Under the pieces are notes generated by a model. The model was not told where the DNA came from, did no database searches, and saw only the letters and a program-made list of their open reading frames with translations. From positions 1 through 5,652 of the forward strand of contig JARFQM010000345.1 of NCBI GenBank assembly GCA_029287755.1: a stretch of DNA of 5,652 nucleotides, written 5' to 3'. Position numbers and translations under genes: made by a program. Positions 1 through 5,652 of this stretch are shown one piece after another. How positions within the stretch are numbered: position 1 is the stretch's first letter; each line of letters starts with the position of its first letter. Source of the DNA: Desulfofustis sp. (GTDB lineage Bacteria > Desulfobacterota > Desulfobulbia > Desulfobulbales > Desulfocapsaceae).

Positions 1-413
1 GAATCGCTCAGATTGCAATTGATACCGATGCCGATGACAGCAAAGCTGTCGCCGGGCGCAAGTGAGGATTCACAGAGGATGCCGCCGCATTTTCTAGATT
101 TGATATAGAGATCATTGGGCCATTTCAGGCCGACTGGTATAGTGCAGATTTCCTGCAGGCACTGGGCGGCTGCGACTCCCGCAACCATAGTCAGTTTGGG
201 ATACTCCGCCAGCCCGATATCAGGCCTTACCAGATATGAACAATAGAGGTTCTTACCCGGCGGTGAAAACCAGGCGCGGCCCAGCCTGCCCCGTCCGCCG
301 GTCTGGGTGTCGGCAAGCACCCCGCTGCCGTGCTCGCCGCCCTGCTCTCCCAGTTTCCTGGCCACACGGTTGGTCGAGTCGGTGCTCTCTAGAAAGATAT
401 CCCTATAGTCCAT
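1..413 (-). CDS. birA: Biotin--protein ligase (BirA), catalytic domain, 3' end beyond window
   Basis: Activates biotin with ATP to biotinyl-5'-AMP and transfers it to the acceptor lysine of biotin-dependent carboxylases in the cytoplasm. About 137 residues are visible. They include the STDSTN substrate-recognition motif (10-15), the biotinyl-AMP loop TGGRGRLGRAWFSPPG (38-53), LKWPNDL (96-102), KCGGIL (108-113) and IGIGIN (127-132), all diagnostic of the family. The remaining C-terminal part lies outside the window. No N-terminal helix-turn-helix is present, so this looks like a catalytic-domain-only (monofunctional) ligase and not a BirA repressor. The start is well constrained: the frame is closed by a TAG at 504-506, and ATG at 413 is the only ATG, GTG or TTG between that stop and the STDSTN motif. 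Oddly, the ATG follows directly on the T-tract of the dsr terminator and has no Shine-Dalgarno sequence. Function is certain; how it is expressed is not. Confidence 0.95.
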   Translation of the reverse strand, partial: MDYRDIFLESTDSTNRVARKLGEQGGEHGSGVLADTQTGGRGRLGRAWFSPPGKNLYCSYLVRPDIGLAEYPKLTMVAGVAAAQCLQEICTIPVGLKWPNDLYIKSRKCGGILCESSLAPGDSFAVIGIGINCNLSD

Positions 414-447
414 AAAAAAAGCGCAAAGTTCGGCTGAACTTTGCGCT
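414..447 (-). terminator. Intrinsic terminator after dsrD, abutting birA
   Basis: A perfect 12-bp inverted repeat (arms AGCGCAAAGTTC at 436-447 and its complement at 420-431 in minus-strand order) encloses a 4-nt loop. On the minus strand it is followed at once by a run of T residues (419-414). This is the classic rho-independent form, placed 25 nt after the dsrD stop, and it should end the dsrABD transcript. The last T of the tract is immediately followed by the birA ATG. Confidence 0.88.
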
Positions 448-472
448 GCAATCGAGGTCAGAAGGAGTACGT

Positions 473-709
473 CTACTTTTTCTTTTCCTCGTTCTGAATA
501 CGACTAGGATCCGCATACATGGTGGTGGAACCAGACGACCAGAACATCAACCGACCTTCACGAACGAGTTCGTTGGCGACATTCTTGATCTTGCGTGGCT
601 TGGCGTCCGGATCGCACTTGTAAAAATCTTTTATGTAGAGCTGCGGTTTCGGCGATTTTGCGGCTTTCTCACAAATAGCATCTTTTAGTTCATCATCACT
701 CAGAGGCAT
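473..709 (-). CDS. dsrD: DsrD, winged-helix activator of dissimilatory sulfite reductase
   Basis: Small cytoplasmic protein of 78 residues, the same length as Desulfovibrio vulgaris DsrD. The family signature WSSGSTTMY is at residues 57-65, on the beta wing of the winged-helix fold, preceded by the helical segment KPRKIKNVANELVREGRL (about 37-54). DsrD was long thought to bind DNA because of its fold. Published biochemistry now describes it as an allosteric activator of DsrAB that speeds sulfite reduction. Its tail is charged and ends in three lysines. A clear AAGGAG lies 7 nt before the ATG, which fixes the start. It is the last gene of the dsrA-dsrB-dsrD set, 95 nt after dsrB with a hairpin in between, and is followed by a strong terminator. 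Its presence argues for reductive-type metabolism (sulfate or sulfite reduction, or disproportionation) and against sulfur oxidation. Confidence 0.97.
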   Translation of the reverse strand: MPLSDDELKDAICEKAAKSPKPQLYIKDFYKCDPDAKPRKIKNVANELVREGRLMFWSSGSTTMYADPSRIQNEEKKK

Positions 710-748
710 TTTCTTTCTCCTTTTTTAATGTGACCAAAAGGGCATCAA

Positions 749-775
749 AGCCCGCCCCGCAGTGCGGGACGGGCT
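749..775 (-). promoter_or_regulatory. GC-rich hairpin between dsrB and dsrD
   Basis: In minus-strand RNA, AGCCCGUCCCGC pairs with GCGGGGCGGGCU around a 3-nt ACU loop, giving a 12-bp stem with one U-G wobble. It lies about 30 nt after the dsrB stop and 39 nt before the dsrD ATG. Only a short, broken U-tract follows (UU, then UUUU 9 nt later), so it is a poor full terminator. More likely it is a partial attenuator or an mRNA-stabilising 3' structure that lets dsrAB and dsrD be made in different amounts. The structure is seen directly; the role is inferred. Confidence 0.65.
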
Positions 776-804
776 CTCGATCAGCAGAAAACCAGTCAAG
801 TCAA

Positions 805-1932
805 CTATTTGATATGGCTGGTGAACTTGAACTGAGTGGTTGTGCGCCAGGTATTATACGCCAGGCGGTAATCATCGATGCTCTTTTCTGTAAATGGGAT
901 ATCGCATTTCTCGAAGAAGCGCTCCCAACCAATCCTTTCGGCCCACTCGCCAACACGCTCGTATTTATTCGCGTCTTTTGCATAGGCTTCGAGAATCTTC
1001 TTCACTGCCTCGACGGTCTCCGGCCAGAGCGGCGTGTTGTTGGGCAGGAATGGAATAACCAGTTTGGAAAATTTTGGCGCCGAACGAGTATTGGATACCT
1101 TGCCGCCGACCAGAATTGCAATTCCGTCACCATCCGGGTCTGCCATCGGCATGGCCGGACACATGGTGTAGCAGTTACCGCAGAACATGCAGCGCTCGAC
1201 GGTAACTGAGACAGACTTGATTTCCTCACCGTCAACCGTCGCTTTGGCGGGCTTCACTGCTCCCAGCGGACAGGAGGCAATGGCCAGCGGCAATTCGCAG
1301 ACACCGGTGATGCGCTTGTGATCGATCATCGGCGGCTTGCGGTGGATACCGAGTATGGCGATGTCGGACGCATGTACCGCACCGCACATGTTCAGGCAGC
1401 AGGCCAGAGCGATACGCACCTGAGCCGGCAGGGTCATGGAGGTGAAGTATTCGAACAGCTCGTCCATGACGACCTTGACCGGTCCTGAGGCATCGGTGGC
1501 CGGGGTGTGGCAGTGGATCCAGCCCTGGGTGTGAACGATATTGGTGACGCCGGCACCGGTTCCGCCTACGGGGAACTTGTTGCCGCGGCTGGCCAGGTCG
1601 TCAAGCAGGGGCTGAACCTTGTCTTTTGCGTCAACCATGAACTCGATGTTGTTCCTGGTGGTGAAACGCAGGTGGCCGTCGCAGTGGGCGTCGGCGATAT
1701 CGCAGATCTCGCGAACGAATTGACAGGTCATCAGTCGAGCGGTACCAACGCGCACGGTATAGACTTCGTCGCCGGTTTCAGATTTGTGCATCAGGACGCC
1801 GGGCTGCAGAATTTCGTGCCACAGCCACTTGCCTTTGTTCTCCTTAATGACCGGCGGGAAGAACTGGGCGTAATGTGGCGGGCCAAGATCTGTGATACGT
1901 CCTTCCATCGGTTTGTCCGGATTATATCCCAT
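805..1932 (-). CDS. dsrB: Dissimilatory sulfite reductase, beta subunit
   Basis: Catalytic-haem subunit of the alpha2beta2 DsrAB enzyme, which reduces sulfite with six electrons; in vivo the product is passed to DsrC as a trisulfide. It is cytoplasmic and 375 residues long, typical for DsrB. An N-terminal ferredoxin-like sulfite reductase half (about 35-135) contains RFTTRNN (89-95). It is followed by the siroheme/[4Fe-4S] region with C141, C178/C179 and C183 (ACCLNMC, the CX3C motif). An inserted ferredoxin domain has C221 and the CxxCxxCxxxCP motif at C248, C251, C254 and C258. The C-terminus ends in [16 protein letters not shown] lies 7 nt before the ATG, and the gene is 44 nt after dsrA, so the two are surely co-transcribed. 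Bases 1166-1182 match the widely used environmental dsrB reverse-primer sequence (DSR4R, recalled from memory) exactly. No frameshift or missing key cysteine is seen. Confidence 0.99.
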   Translation of the reverse strand: MGYNPDKPMEGRITDLGPPHYAQFFPPVIKENKGKWLWHEILQPGVLMHKSETGDEVYTVRVGTARLMTCQFVREICDIADAHCDGHLRFTTRNNIEFMVDAKDKVQPLLDDLASRGNKFPVGGTGAGVTNIVHTQGWIHCHTPATDASGPVKVVMDELFEYFTSMTLPAQVRIALACCLNMCGAVHASDIAILGIHRKPPMIDHKRITGVCELPLAIASCPLGAVKPAKATVDGEEIKSVSVTVERCMFCGNCYTMCPAMPMADPDGDGIAILVGGKVSNTRSAPKFSKLVIPFLPNNTPLWPETVEAVKKILEAYAKDANKYERVGEWAERIGWERFFEKCDIPFTEKSIDDYRLAYNTWRTTTQFKFTSHIK

Positions 1933-1976
1933 GATATTTCTCCTTATATAGTTAATGATAAATAGTAATAATCCGA

Positions 1977-3257
1977 TTAGGCAGCGTGACGGGCGCGAAA
2001 TTCGTCGATGTCACGTTCAAAACCGCCTTCAACCTCTTCCTCGGCCCAGAACACGTAGGGATTCTCACGCGGAATCCTGATCATCTGAGGAATCGGTTCA
2101 AGACCCATAATCTTGATGAAGTTATTCAGACCAAAACGCTGCATGGTCTCACCAACACGCTCACGGTTCTTACCAACTTCCATCCACCAGTCCCAGACGG
2201 TTTCGATGAACTCGATCAGTTCCTCGAATTCGTTCTCCTTTTCAATTTTCATGAAAGGAACGATCAGGGTCGACATCTGGGCACCGTCGAGGATCGGGGC
2301 TTTGGCGCCAACCAGAATGGAGGCTCCCTGATCTGCGCCGGGACGCAGGGCCCGAGGCAAGACGTTGATGCAGTGCATGCAGCGGGTACATTCCTTGTCG
2401 TCGATTTTCAGTTCGTCGCCTTCCATCCACATACATTCGGTCGGGCAGAGGTCGATAACCTCTTTCTGGATGTCGAACGGACCCCAGTCGCGACCGCTGT
2501 GCGAACCGCCGTTGGCCGGATAGTTGCCGGCGACATATTCTTTTACCGCGGCCTGATCGATGCGGATCTCGTCTCTCCAGGTACCGATGACGGATATGTC
2601 GGAACGGGCAATCGCGGCGACACAATCGTTGGCACAACCGGAGAATTTGAACTTGAACTTGTACGGGAAAGCCGGCCGATGGATCTCATCCTGATAGTGC
2701 AAGGTCAGGTGATAGCAGGTCTCCTGGGTGTCGTAGCAGGCCCACTCGCAGCGCGACTGACCAAGACAACACTCCGGAGTACGCAGGTTGGAACCGGAAC
2801 CGCCGAGTTCCTGACCCATATCATGGGTGAGGTCCCAGAAAAACGGTTCGAGCGCCTCTGTCCGGCAGCCAAGCAGAATGATGTCGCCGGTGGAACCGTG
2901 CATGTTGGTGACGCCAGAACCGTGCTTCTCCCAGAGATCCATGAGCTTGCGCAGGTTCTCGGTGGAATAGTATTTCGATGCCGGCTGGGCAACACGAATG
3001 GTGTGGAAATGCTCAACACCCGGAAATTGCTCAGGAACATCAGAATAACGACCGACAATGCCGCCGCCGTAGCCGAAAACTCCGACGATGCCGCCGTGTT
3101 TCCAATGGGTGATCCGGTCCTTGTAAGACAGTTCAAGCTGACCAAGGATGTCGTATACTTCCGGCTTGGTCTCGGCCTGATGCTTCAGGTCGCTTACGAA
3201 GCTCGGCCAGCGGCCGCCTTCCAGCTGGTCCAACAAGGGTGTCTCATGTTTTGCCAT
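1977..3257 (-). CDS. dsrA: Dissimilatory sulfite reductase, alpha subunit
   Basis: Alpha subunit of DsrAB, the terminal reductase of sulfate respiration. In characterised enzymes its haem site is structural or inactive and catalysis occurs at the DsrB-associated site. It is 426 residues long, a normal size. The N-terminal sulfite reductase half carries [19 protein letters not shown] (49-67) and [10 protein letters not shown] (117-126). Cluster ligands follow as CX5C (C164, C170) and CX3C (C208, C212, in FSGCANDC). The inserted ferredoxin domain has CPTEC (271-275) and CxxCxxC (C290, C293, C296). Extra cysteines sit at C163 and C174. Translation starts at ATG 3257, 5 nt after a perfect AGGAGG (3263-3268), the strongest ribosome site in the window. 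It is the first gene of dsrABD, behind a long leader with a good promoter. Bases 3095-3110 fit the known dsrA forward-primer variant with ACCCAYTGGAAACACG (from memory). The spacing to the dsrB site, about 1.9 kb, is as expected for the family. Confidence 0.99.
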   Translation of the reverse strand: MAKHETPLLDQLEGGRWPSFVSDLKHQAETKPEVYDILGQLELSYKDRITHWKHGGIVGVFGYGGGIVGRYSDVPEQFPGVEHFHTIRVAQPASKYYSTENLRKLMDLWEKHGSGVTNMHGSTGDIILLGCRTEALEPFFWDLTHDMGQELGGSGSNLRTPECCLGQSRCEWACYDTQETCYHLTLHYQDEIHRPAFPYKFKFKFSGCANDCVAAIARSDISVIGTWRDEIRIDQAAVKEYVAGNYPANGGSHSGRDWGPFDIQKEVIDLCPTECMWMEGDELKIDDKECTRCMHCINVLPRALRPGADQGASILVGAKAPILDGAQMSTLIVPFMKIEKENEFEELIEFIETVWDWWMEVGKNRERVGETMQRFGLNNFIKIMGLEPIPQMIRIPRENPYVFWAEEEVEGGFERDIDEFRARHAA

Positions 3258-3303
3258 GATTTCCTCCTTTAAATTACTGTTAGTACTGCAACCCTATCCA
3301 AAA

Positions 3304-3319
3304 ATCTCTATATACAGAT
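3304..3319. repeat. Imperfect 16-bp palindrome in the dsrA leader
   Basis: ATCTCTATATACAGAT reads as its own complement except for one symmetric C/C position; the centre is TATATA. It lies 47-62 bases upstream of the dsrA ATG, inside the inferred leader. It could be an operator for a dimeric regulator. A chance AT-rich palindrome is also plausible, and I do not recognise it as a known site. Confidence 0.35.
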
Positions 3320-3330
3320 CACGTATCATG

Positions 3331-3379
3331 AACAAAAGAACCAGCCTGTGTGCGGTATCGGGCTCTCTTATCTTTTGTT
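3331..3379 (-). promoter_or_regulatory. Possible leader stem-loop upstream of dsrA
   Basis: Exact 9-bp inverted repeat: AACAAAAGA at 3331-3339 and TCTTTTGTT at 3371-3379, separated by 31 bases. Inside it a second, nested 4-bp pairing exists (AGCC at 3343-3346 with GGCT at 3361-3364), so the transcribed leader could fold into a two-helix arm. The outer helix is AU-rich and weak, and no riboswitch class is recognised. The function is unknown and the structure is only a candidate. Confidence 0.35.
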
Positions 3380-3399
3380 ATCTTTCAACTGGCTTATCT
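3368..3399 (-). repeat. Three AGATAA direct repeats in the dsrA leader
   Basis: AGATAA occurs three times on the minus strand, as TTATCT on the plus strand at 3368-3373, 3378-3383 and 3394-3399. Start-to-start spacings are 10 and 16 bases. The 10-base spacing equals about one helical turn. The repeats lie downstream of the predicted promoter and partly overlap the 5' arm of the possible leader stem-loop. They may be protein-binding sites or simply AT-rich sequence. Confidence 0.35.
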
Positions 3400-3451
3400 C
3401 GCGCAACGAAAGCACAATACACTGAACCGGCGAATAATTATGTAGCAGATG

Positions 3452-3480
3452 AGGATATAACTCCAGGTTTCTTTTGTCAA
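3452..3480 (-). promoter_or_regulatory. Predicted sigma-70 promoter of dsrABD
   Basis: A perfect -35 box TTGACA (3480-3475) is followed by a 17-bp spacer and a -10 box TATCCT (3457-3452), which matches the TATAAT consensus at four of six positions. Transcription would begin near 3445 and give a leader of about 190 nt before the dsrA ATG. The -35 box starts one base after the T-run of the candidate pgi terminator, a sensible arrangement for separating two transcription units. It is part of a small palindrome, TTTTGT-CA-ACAAAA (3472-3485), which could be an operator. Confidence 0.6.
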
Positions 3481-3481
3481 C

Positions 3482-3526
3482 AAAAAAGCAACCGGTTTCG
3501 GCCCCGAAAATGAACAGCCGTTCACC
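3482..3526 (-). terminator. Candidate terminator region downstream of pgi
   Basis: Two weak hairpins follow the pgi stop on the minus strand. The first (3509-3526) has GGTGAAC pairing with GTTCATT around loop GGCT, with G-T wobbles at one end, then TTC. The second (3490-3503) pairs GGCCG with CGGTT around AAAC, followed by GC and a run of six T residues (3487-3482). The second has the better T-tract and the first the better stem. Together they probably end the rpe-pgi transcript, but neither is strong. Confidence 0.45.
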
Positions 3527-3554
3527 GCCCGGAGCGCGCCCCAGCCCTTTATTT

Positions 3555-5117
3555 TTAAAGCGCTGCGAGGAATTGCTCCTCCACGGAAGTACCACATTTT
3601 TTGTTGGCCTTCATGTGCTCCAGAAAGCGGTTGGCAAGGACCTTTCCCAGTTCCACTCCCTCCTGGTCGAAGGAATTGATGTTCCAGGCAAATCCCTGGA
3701 ACACTATCTTGGCTTCATAGAGGGAGAGCAAACGGCCCATGTTCAGTGGGTCGAGTCTGGGGGCGATGATCATTGAACTTGGCCGATTGCCGCTGAAGCG
3801 CTTGTTGGGATTCTCATGTTGCCGGCCCGTCGCCAGAGCGACGACCTGGGCCATGAGGTTGGCCAGCAGCTTCTGCTGCGAAGTGGTGCCCTCAACGGTG
3901 ATATCCTCGCCGTACTGGCTGTCGAGAAAGCCAATGAACTCAGCGGGAACGATTTCAGTGCCCTGGTGCAGCAGTTGGTAGAAGGCATGCTGGCCATTGG
4001 TTCCCGGTTCGCCCCAGACCACCGGTCCAGTCTTGACTGATACGGGATCACCGGCCACGGTGATTGATTTACCGTTACTTTCCATGTCGCACTGCTGCAG
4101 GTGGGCGGGAAATCTGTGCAGGGCCTGGCTGTAAGGCAGTACCGCCAGGGTCGGACAGCCGAGGAAATTGTGGTTCCAGATGCCCAGCAAGGCCAGCAGC
4201 AGAGCCATATTATCGGTGACCTTGTAGATCTCGCAGGCATCATCCATTTCTGATGCTCCCCTGAGAAAAGCTTTCAGCCGCTCTGCACCGAGTCCAAATC
4301 CCAGGCTGACACTGCCGACCATGGAGGTGACGCTGTATCTGCCGCCTATATAATCGTACATATAAAACGAACGCAGATACTTCTCCGGATTGTCCATCGG
4401 GCTGCCTTTGCCGGTGACGGCGATGAAGTGCCGCGCTGGATCGACCCCGGCCTGCTCCAACCTGGAGCGCACCAGCTCTTCATTGGTGCGTGTTTCAAGC
4501 GTCGAGCCGCTCTTTGAGACCACCGTCACCAGAGTCCTGGAGGGATCAATCGAGGCCAGTACCCGGGCCGCATCATCGGGGTCGACATTGGCGATGAAAT
4601 GAACCTGCCGGCTCTCCAGTTTGTGCGCCTGAAGGGCCTCATACACCGCTCTCGGTCCGAGGTCCGAACCTCCGATCCCGACATTGACCATGGTGGTGAA
4701 CTGGTTCTGCTCATCGATCTCGTGTAAAAATGATTCAAGCTTTTTCAGCTCGGCGGCAGCCTGACGAGCCGAATCCGGCTCTTTGGGCTGGTCCGTGAAG
4801 ATATCCCGGGATGAAGTGTGCAGCACTTGACGGTTCTCGCTTTCCCACCCCGAGATTTTGTTGATCACCGCACCTCTTCTCATCTCCTTGAAGCGCTCAA
4901 CCAGCCGCTGTTCGTCGGCAAAATCCTGGAAGGCCGCAAGCACATCGTCGTCCACCCGCTGGGCCGCATAAAAAAGCCGCAGGCCTGCCGAAGCACACAT
5001 CAGCTCAGCGATTCTGCCCTCCTGTCCCAATGCTCCGGGAGCGGCAAGGTCATAAGGGTTCTGGGCCAGTTTCTGCAATTTTCGCCACGCTTGGCTGTCT
5101 CTCACATCGGTTGTCAT
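3555..5117 (-). CDS. pgi: Glucose-6-phosphate isomerase
   Basis: Interconverts glucose 6-phosphate and fructose 6-phosphate in glycolysis/gluconeogenesis; cytoplasmic. The protein has 520 residues from ATG 5117, somewhat shorter than the roughly 550-residue E. coli enzyme. Two sugar-isomerase (SIS) domains are evident. Motifs, numbered from that ATG, are GIGGSDLG (147-154), phosphate-loop SKSGSTLET (201-209), GGRYS (258-262), MESNGK (345-350), WGEPGTNGQHAFYQ (368-381, with catalytic Glu370 and His377) and NSFDQEGVELGK (481-492, with Lys492). All catalytic residues are present. The phosphate loop reads SKSGST where the E. coli type has SKTFTT, as in some other bacterial PGIs. A GTG six bases upstream (5123) is in frame, but GGAG at 5126-5129 is 8 nt from the ATG and only 2 nt from the GTG, so ATG is preferred. 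It lies 46 nt after rpe, probably in the same operon, and ends before the dsr promoter region. Confidence 0.97.
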   Translation of the reverse strand: MTTDVRDSQAWRKLQKLAQNPYDLAAPGALGQEGRIAELMCASAGLRLFYAAQRVDDDVLAAFQDFADEQRLVERFKEMRRGAVINKISGWESENRQVLHTSSRDIFTDQPKEPDSARQAAAELKKLESFLHEIDEQNQFTTMVNVGIGGSDLGPRAVYEALQAHKLESRQVHFIANVDPDDAARVLASIDPSRTLVTVVSKSGSTLETRTNEELVRSRLEQAGVDPARHFIAVTGKGSPMDNPEKYLRSFYMYDYIGGRYSVTSMVGSVSLGFGLGAERLKAFLRGASEMDDACEIYKVTDNMALLLALLGIWNHNFLGCPTLAVLPYSQALHRFPAHLQQCDMESNGKSITVAGDPVSVKTGPVVWGEPGTNGQHAFYQLLHQGTEIVPAEFIGFLDSQYGEDITVEGTTSQQKLLANLMAQVVALATGRQHENPNKRFSGNRPSSMIIAPRLDPLNMGRLLSLYEAKIVFQGFAWNINSFDQEGVELGKVLANRFLEHMKANKKCGTSVEEQFLAAL

Positions 5118-5125
5118 GGGCACCG

Positions 5126-5129
5126 CTCC
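5126..5129 (-). promoter_or_regulatory. Ribosome binding site deciding the pgi start
   Basis: GGAG on the minus strand is 8 nt upstream of ATG 5117 and only 2 nt upstream of the in-frame GTG 5123. The normal spacing favours the ATG, giving 520 residues and not 522. Confidence 0.6.
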
Positions 5130-5163
5130 ATTGTCGTTTTCTTTACTTCTAGTGCTCCAACAC

Positions 5164-5652
5164 TCATTCCTTTTCTATGATGGGACTCGTTCCTTTGCAG
5201 GCCAGGCGACGCAGTTCGGCAATTGTCTTACGATAATCAGCACTGCCGTAGACGGCTGAACCGGCAACGAAGATATTGGCGCCGGCAGAGGCCACAATAG
5301 CGATGGTCTGGGGACCAATTCCGCCATCGACTTCGATGCCCACGTCGAGCCCCCGGCTGTCGATCATCTTCTTGAGCCGCCGGATCTTCTCCAGGATGGC
5401 CGGAATGAAAGACTGTCCGCCAAATCCCGGATTGACCGTCATCAGCATCACCAGGTCAAGGTCATCGAGCACGAATTCCACCATATCCAGGGGGGTCGCC
5501 GGATTAAGTACGGCACCTGCAAGCAGCCCCTGCTCGCGAATATAGCTAAGGGTGCGCTGCAGATGGGTGCAGGCCTCCACATGGACGGTGATCCAATCGG
5601 CGCCGGCATCAATAAATTGATCGATGTAATAGTCCGCATCACTGATCATCAG
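5164..5652 (-). CDS. rpe: Ribulose-phosphate 3-epimerase, 5' end beyond window
   Basis: Interconverts D-ribulose 5-phosphate and D-xylulose 5-phosphate in the pentose phosphate pathway; a TIM-barrel enzyme of the cytoplasm. The last 162 residues are visible, of about 220 usual for the family. The reading begins inside the conserved HLMI strand: L, M and I are seen, and the metal-binding His would be the next codon outside. Further motifs are VHVEA (23-27 from the first visible residue), LNPATP (49-54), MTVNPGFGGQ (71-80), EVDGGI (107-112, with metal-binding/catalytic Asp109) and VAGSAVYG (129-136), which binds the substrate phosphate. The C-terminus is intact and ends with a TGA at 5164-5166. 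There is no hairpin in the 46 nt before pgi, so the two sugar-phosphate genes probably share a transcript. The true start and anything upstream cannot be seen. Confidence 0.97.
   Translation of the reverse strand: MMISDADYYIDQFIDAGADWITVHVEACTHLQRTLSYIREQGLLAGAVLNPATPLDMVEFVLDDLDLVMLMTVNPGFGGQSFIPAILEKIRRLKKMIDSRGLDVGIEVDGGIGPQTIAIVASAGANIFVAGSAVYGSADYRKTIAELRRLACKGTSPIIEKE

Noticed and set aside
414..503. Upstream extension of birA into the dsrD 3' end to supply a helix-turn-helix domain
   Set aside because: The open frame before ATG 413 is only about 30 codons long, ends at a TAG at 504-506, contains no ATG, GTG or TTG, and would translate the terminator hairpin.
730..1965. Two plus-strand open frames (159 and 152 codons) opposite dsrB
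   Set aside because: Antisense shadows of dsrB created by codon bias; no start signal and no recognisable domain.
1986..3272. 428-codon open frame on the plus strand opposite dsrA
   Set aside because: It is a full-length antisense shadow of dsrA. The product resembles no family I know, has no ribosome site, and overlaps a certain gene completely.
3296..3331. Possible 11-codon leader peptide on the minus strand (ATG at about 3329, stop TAG near 3296) before dsrA
   Set aside because: No ribosome binding site and no run of regulatory codons, so no support for translational attenuation.
3256..3513. Plus-strand frame of 85 codons in the pgi-dsrA gap; from an internal ATG (3328) it reads like a signal peptide
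   Set aside because: There is no Shine-Dalgarno sequence, it runs antisense to the dsrA leader and promoter, it overlaps the dsrA start, and its remainder has no domain. The hydrophobic stretch is likely chance.
3368..3597. Two minus-strand frames (75 and 67 codons) around the pgi 3' end
   Set aside because: They begin inside pgi in other frames and run through the terminator and promoter region; no homology or ribosome site.
3770..4243. 157-codon minus-strand frame inside pgi, and similar out-of-frame readings in dsrA and rpe
   Set aside because: Out-of-frame shadows of genes whose true frames contain all the family motifs.

Overview
The window is a run of co-directional genes, all on the minus strand, from a dissimilatory sulfate- or sulfite-reducing bacterium. 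DsrA and DsrB carry the siroheme/iron-sulfur and ferredoxin cysteines expected of the enzyme, and a gene for DsrD follows. DsrD is found with reductive-type dsrAB and is normally absent from sulfur oxidisers. The protein style (for example the [15 protein letters not shown] start of DsrA) and the gene composition suggest Desulfobacterota, probably near Desulfobulbales. That placement is from memory and was not tested.

In the order of transcription (high to low coordinates) the layout is as follows. The 3' three-quarters of rpe (ribulose-phosphate 3-epimerase) runs off the right edge. A complete pgi (glucose-6-phosphate isomerase) follows after 46 bases and is probably co-transcribed with it. 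A 297-base gene-free stretch (3258-3554) comes next. It holds a candidate pgi terminator, a good sigma-70-type promoter one base beyond the terminator's T-tract, and a roughly 190-nt dsrA leader with several repeats. Then come dsrA, dsrB (44-base gap) and dsrD (95-base gap containing a GC-rich hairpin). A textbook intrinsic terminator closes the dsr operon. The start of a biotin-protein ligase gene (birA catalytic domain) follows and is cut by the left edge.

DsrA and DsrB form the alpha2beta2 sulfite reductase that takes sulfite to the DsrC trisulfide stage. DsrD is the small winged-helix protein reported to activate that enzyme. rpe and pgi are pentose-phosphate and glycolytic/gluconeogenic genes, and birA is a housekeeping gene; none has an evident link to sulfur respiration beyond position. 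dsrC, dsrN and dsrMKJOP are not in the window.

I see no mobile element, CRISPR array, tRNA or rRNA and no sign of a wholly new system. The points worth a second look are regulatory: birA begins directly on the T-tract of the dsr terminator with no ribosome binding site, a hairpin separates dsrB from dsrD, and the dsrA leader has unexplained structure.
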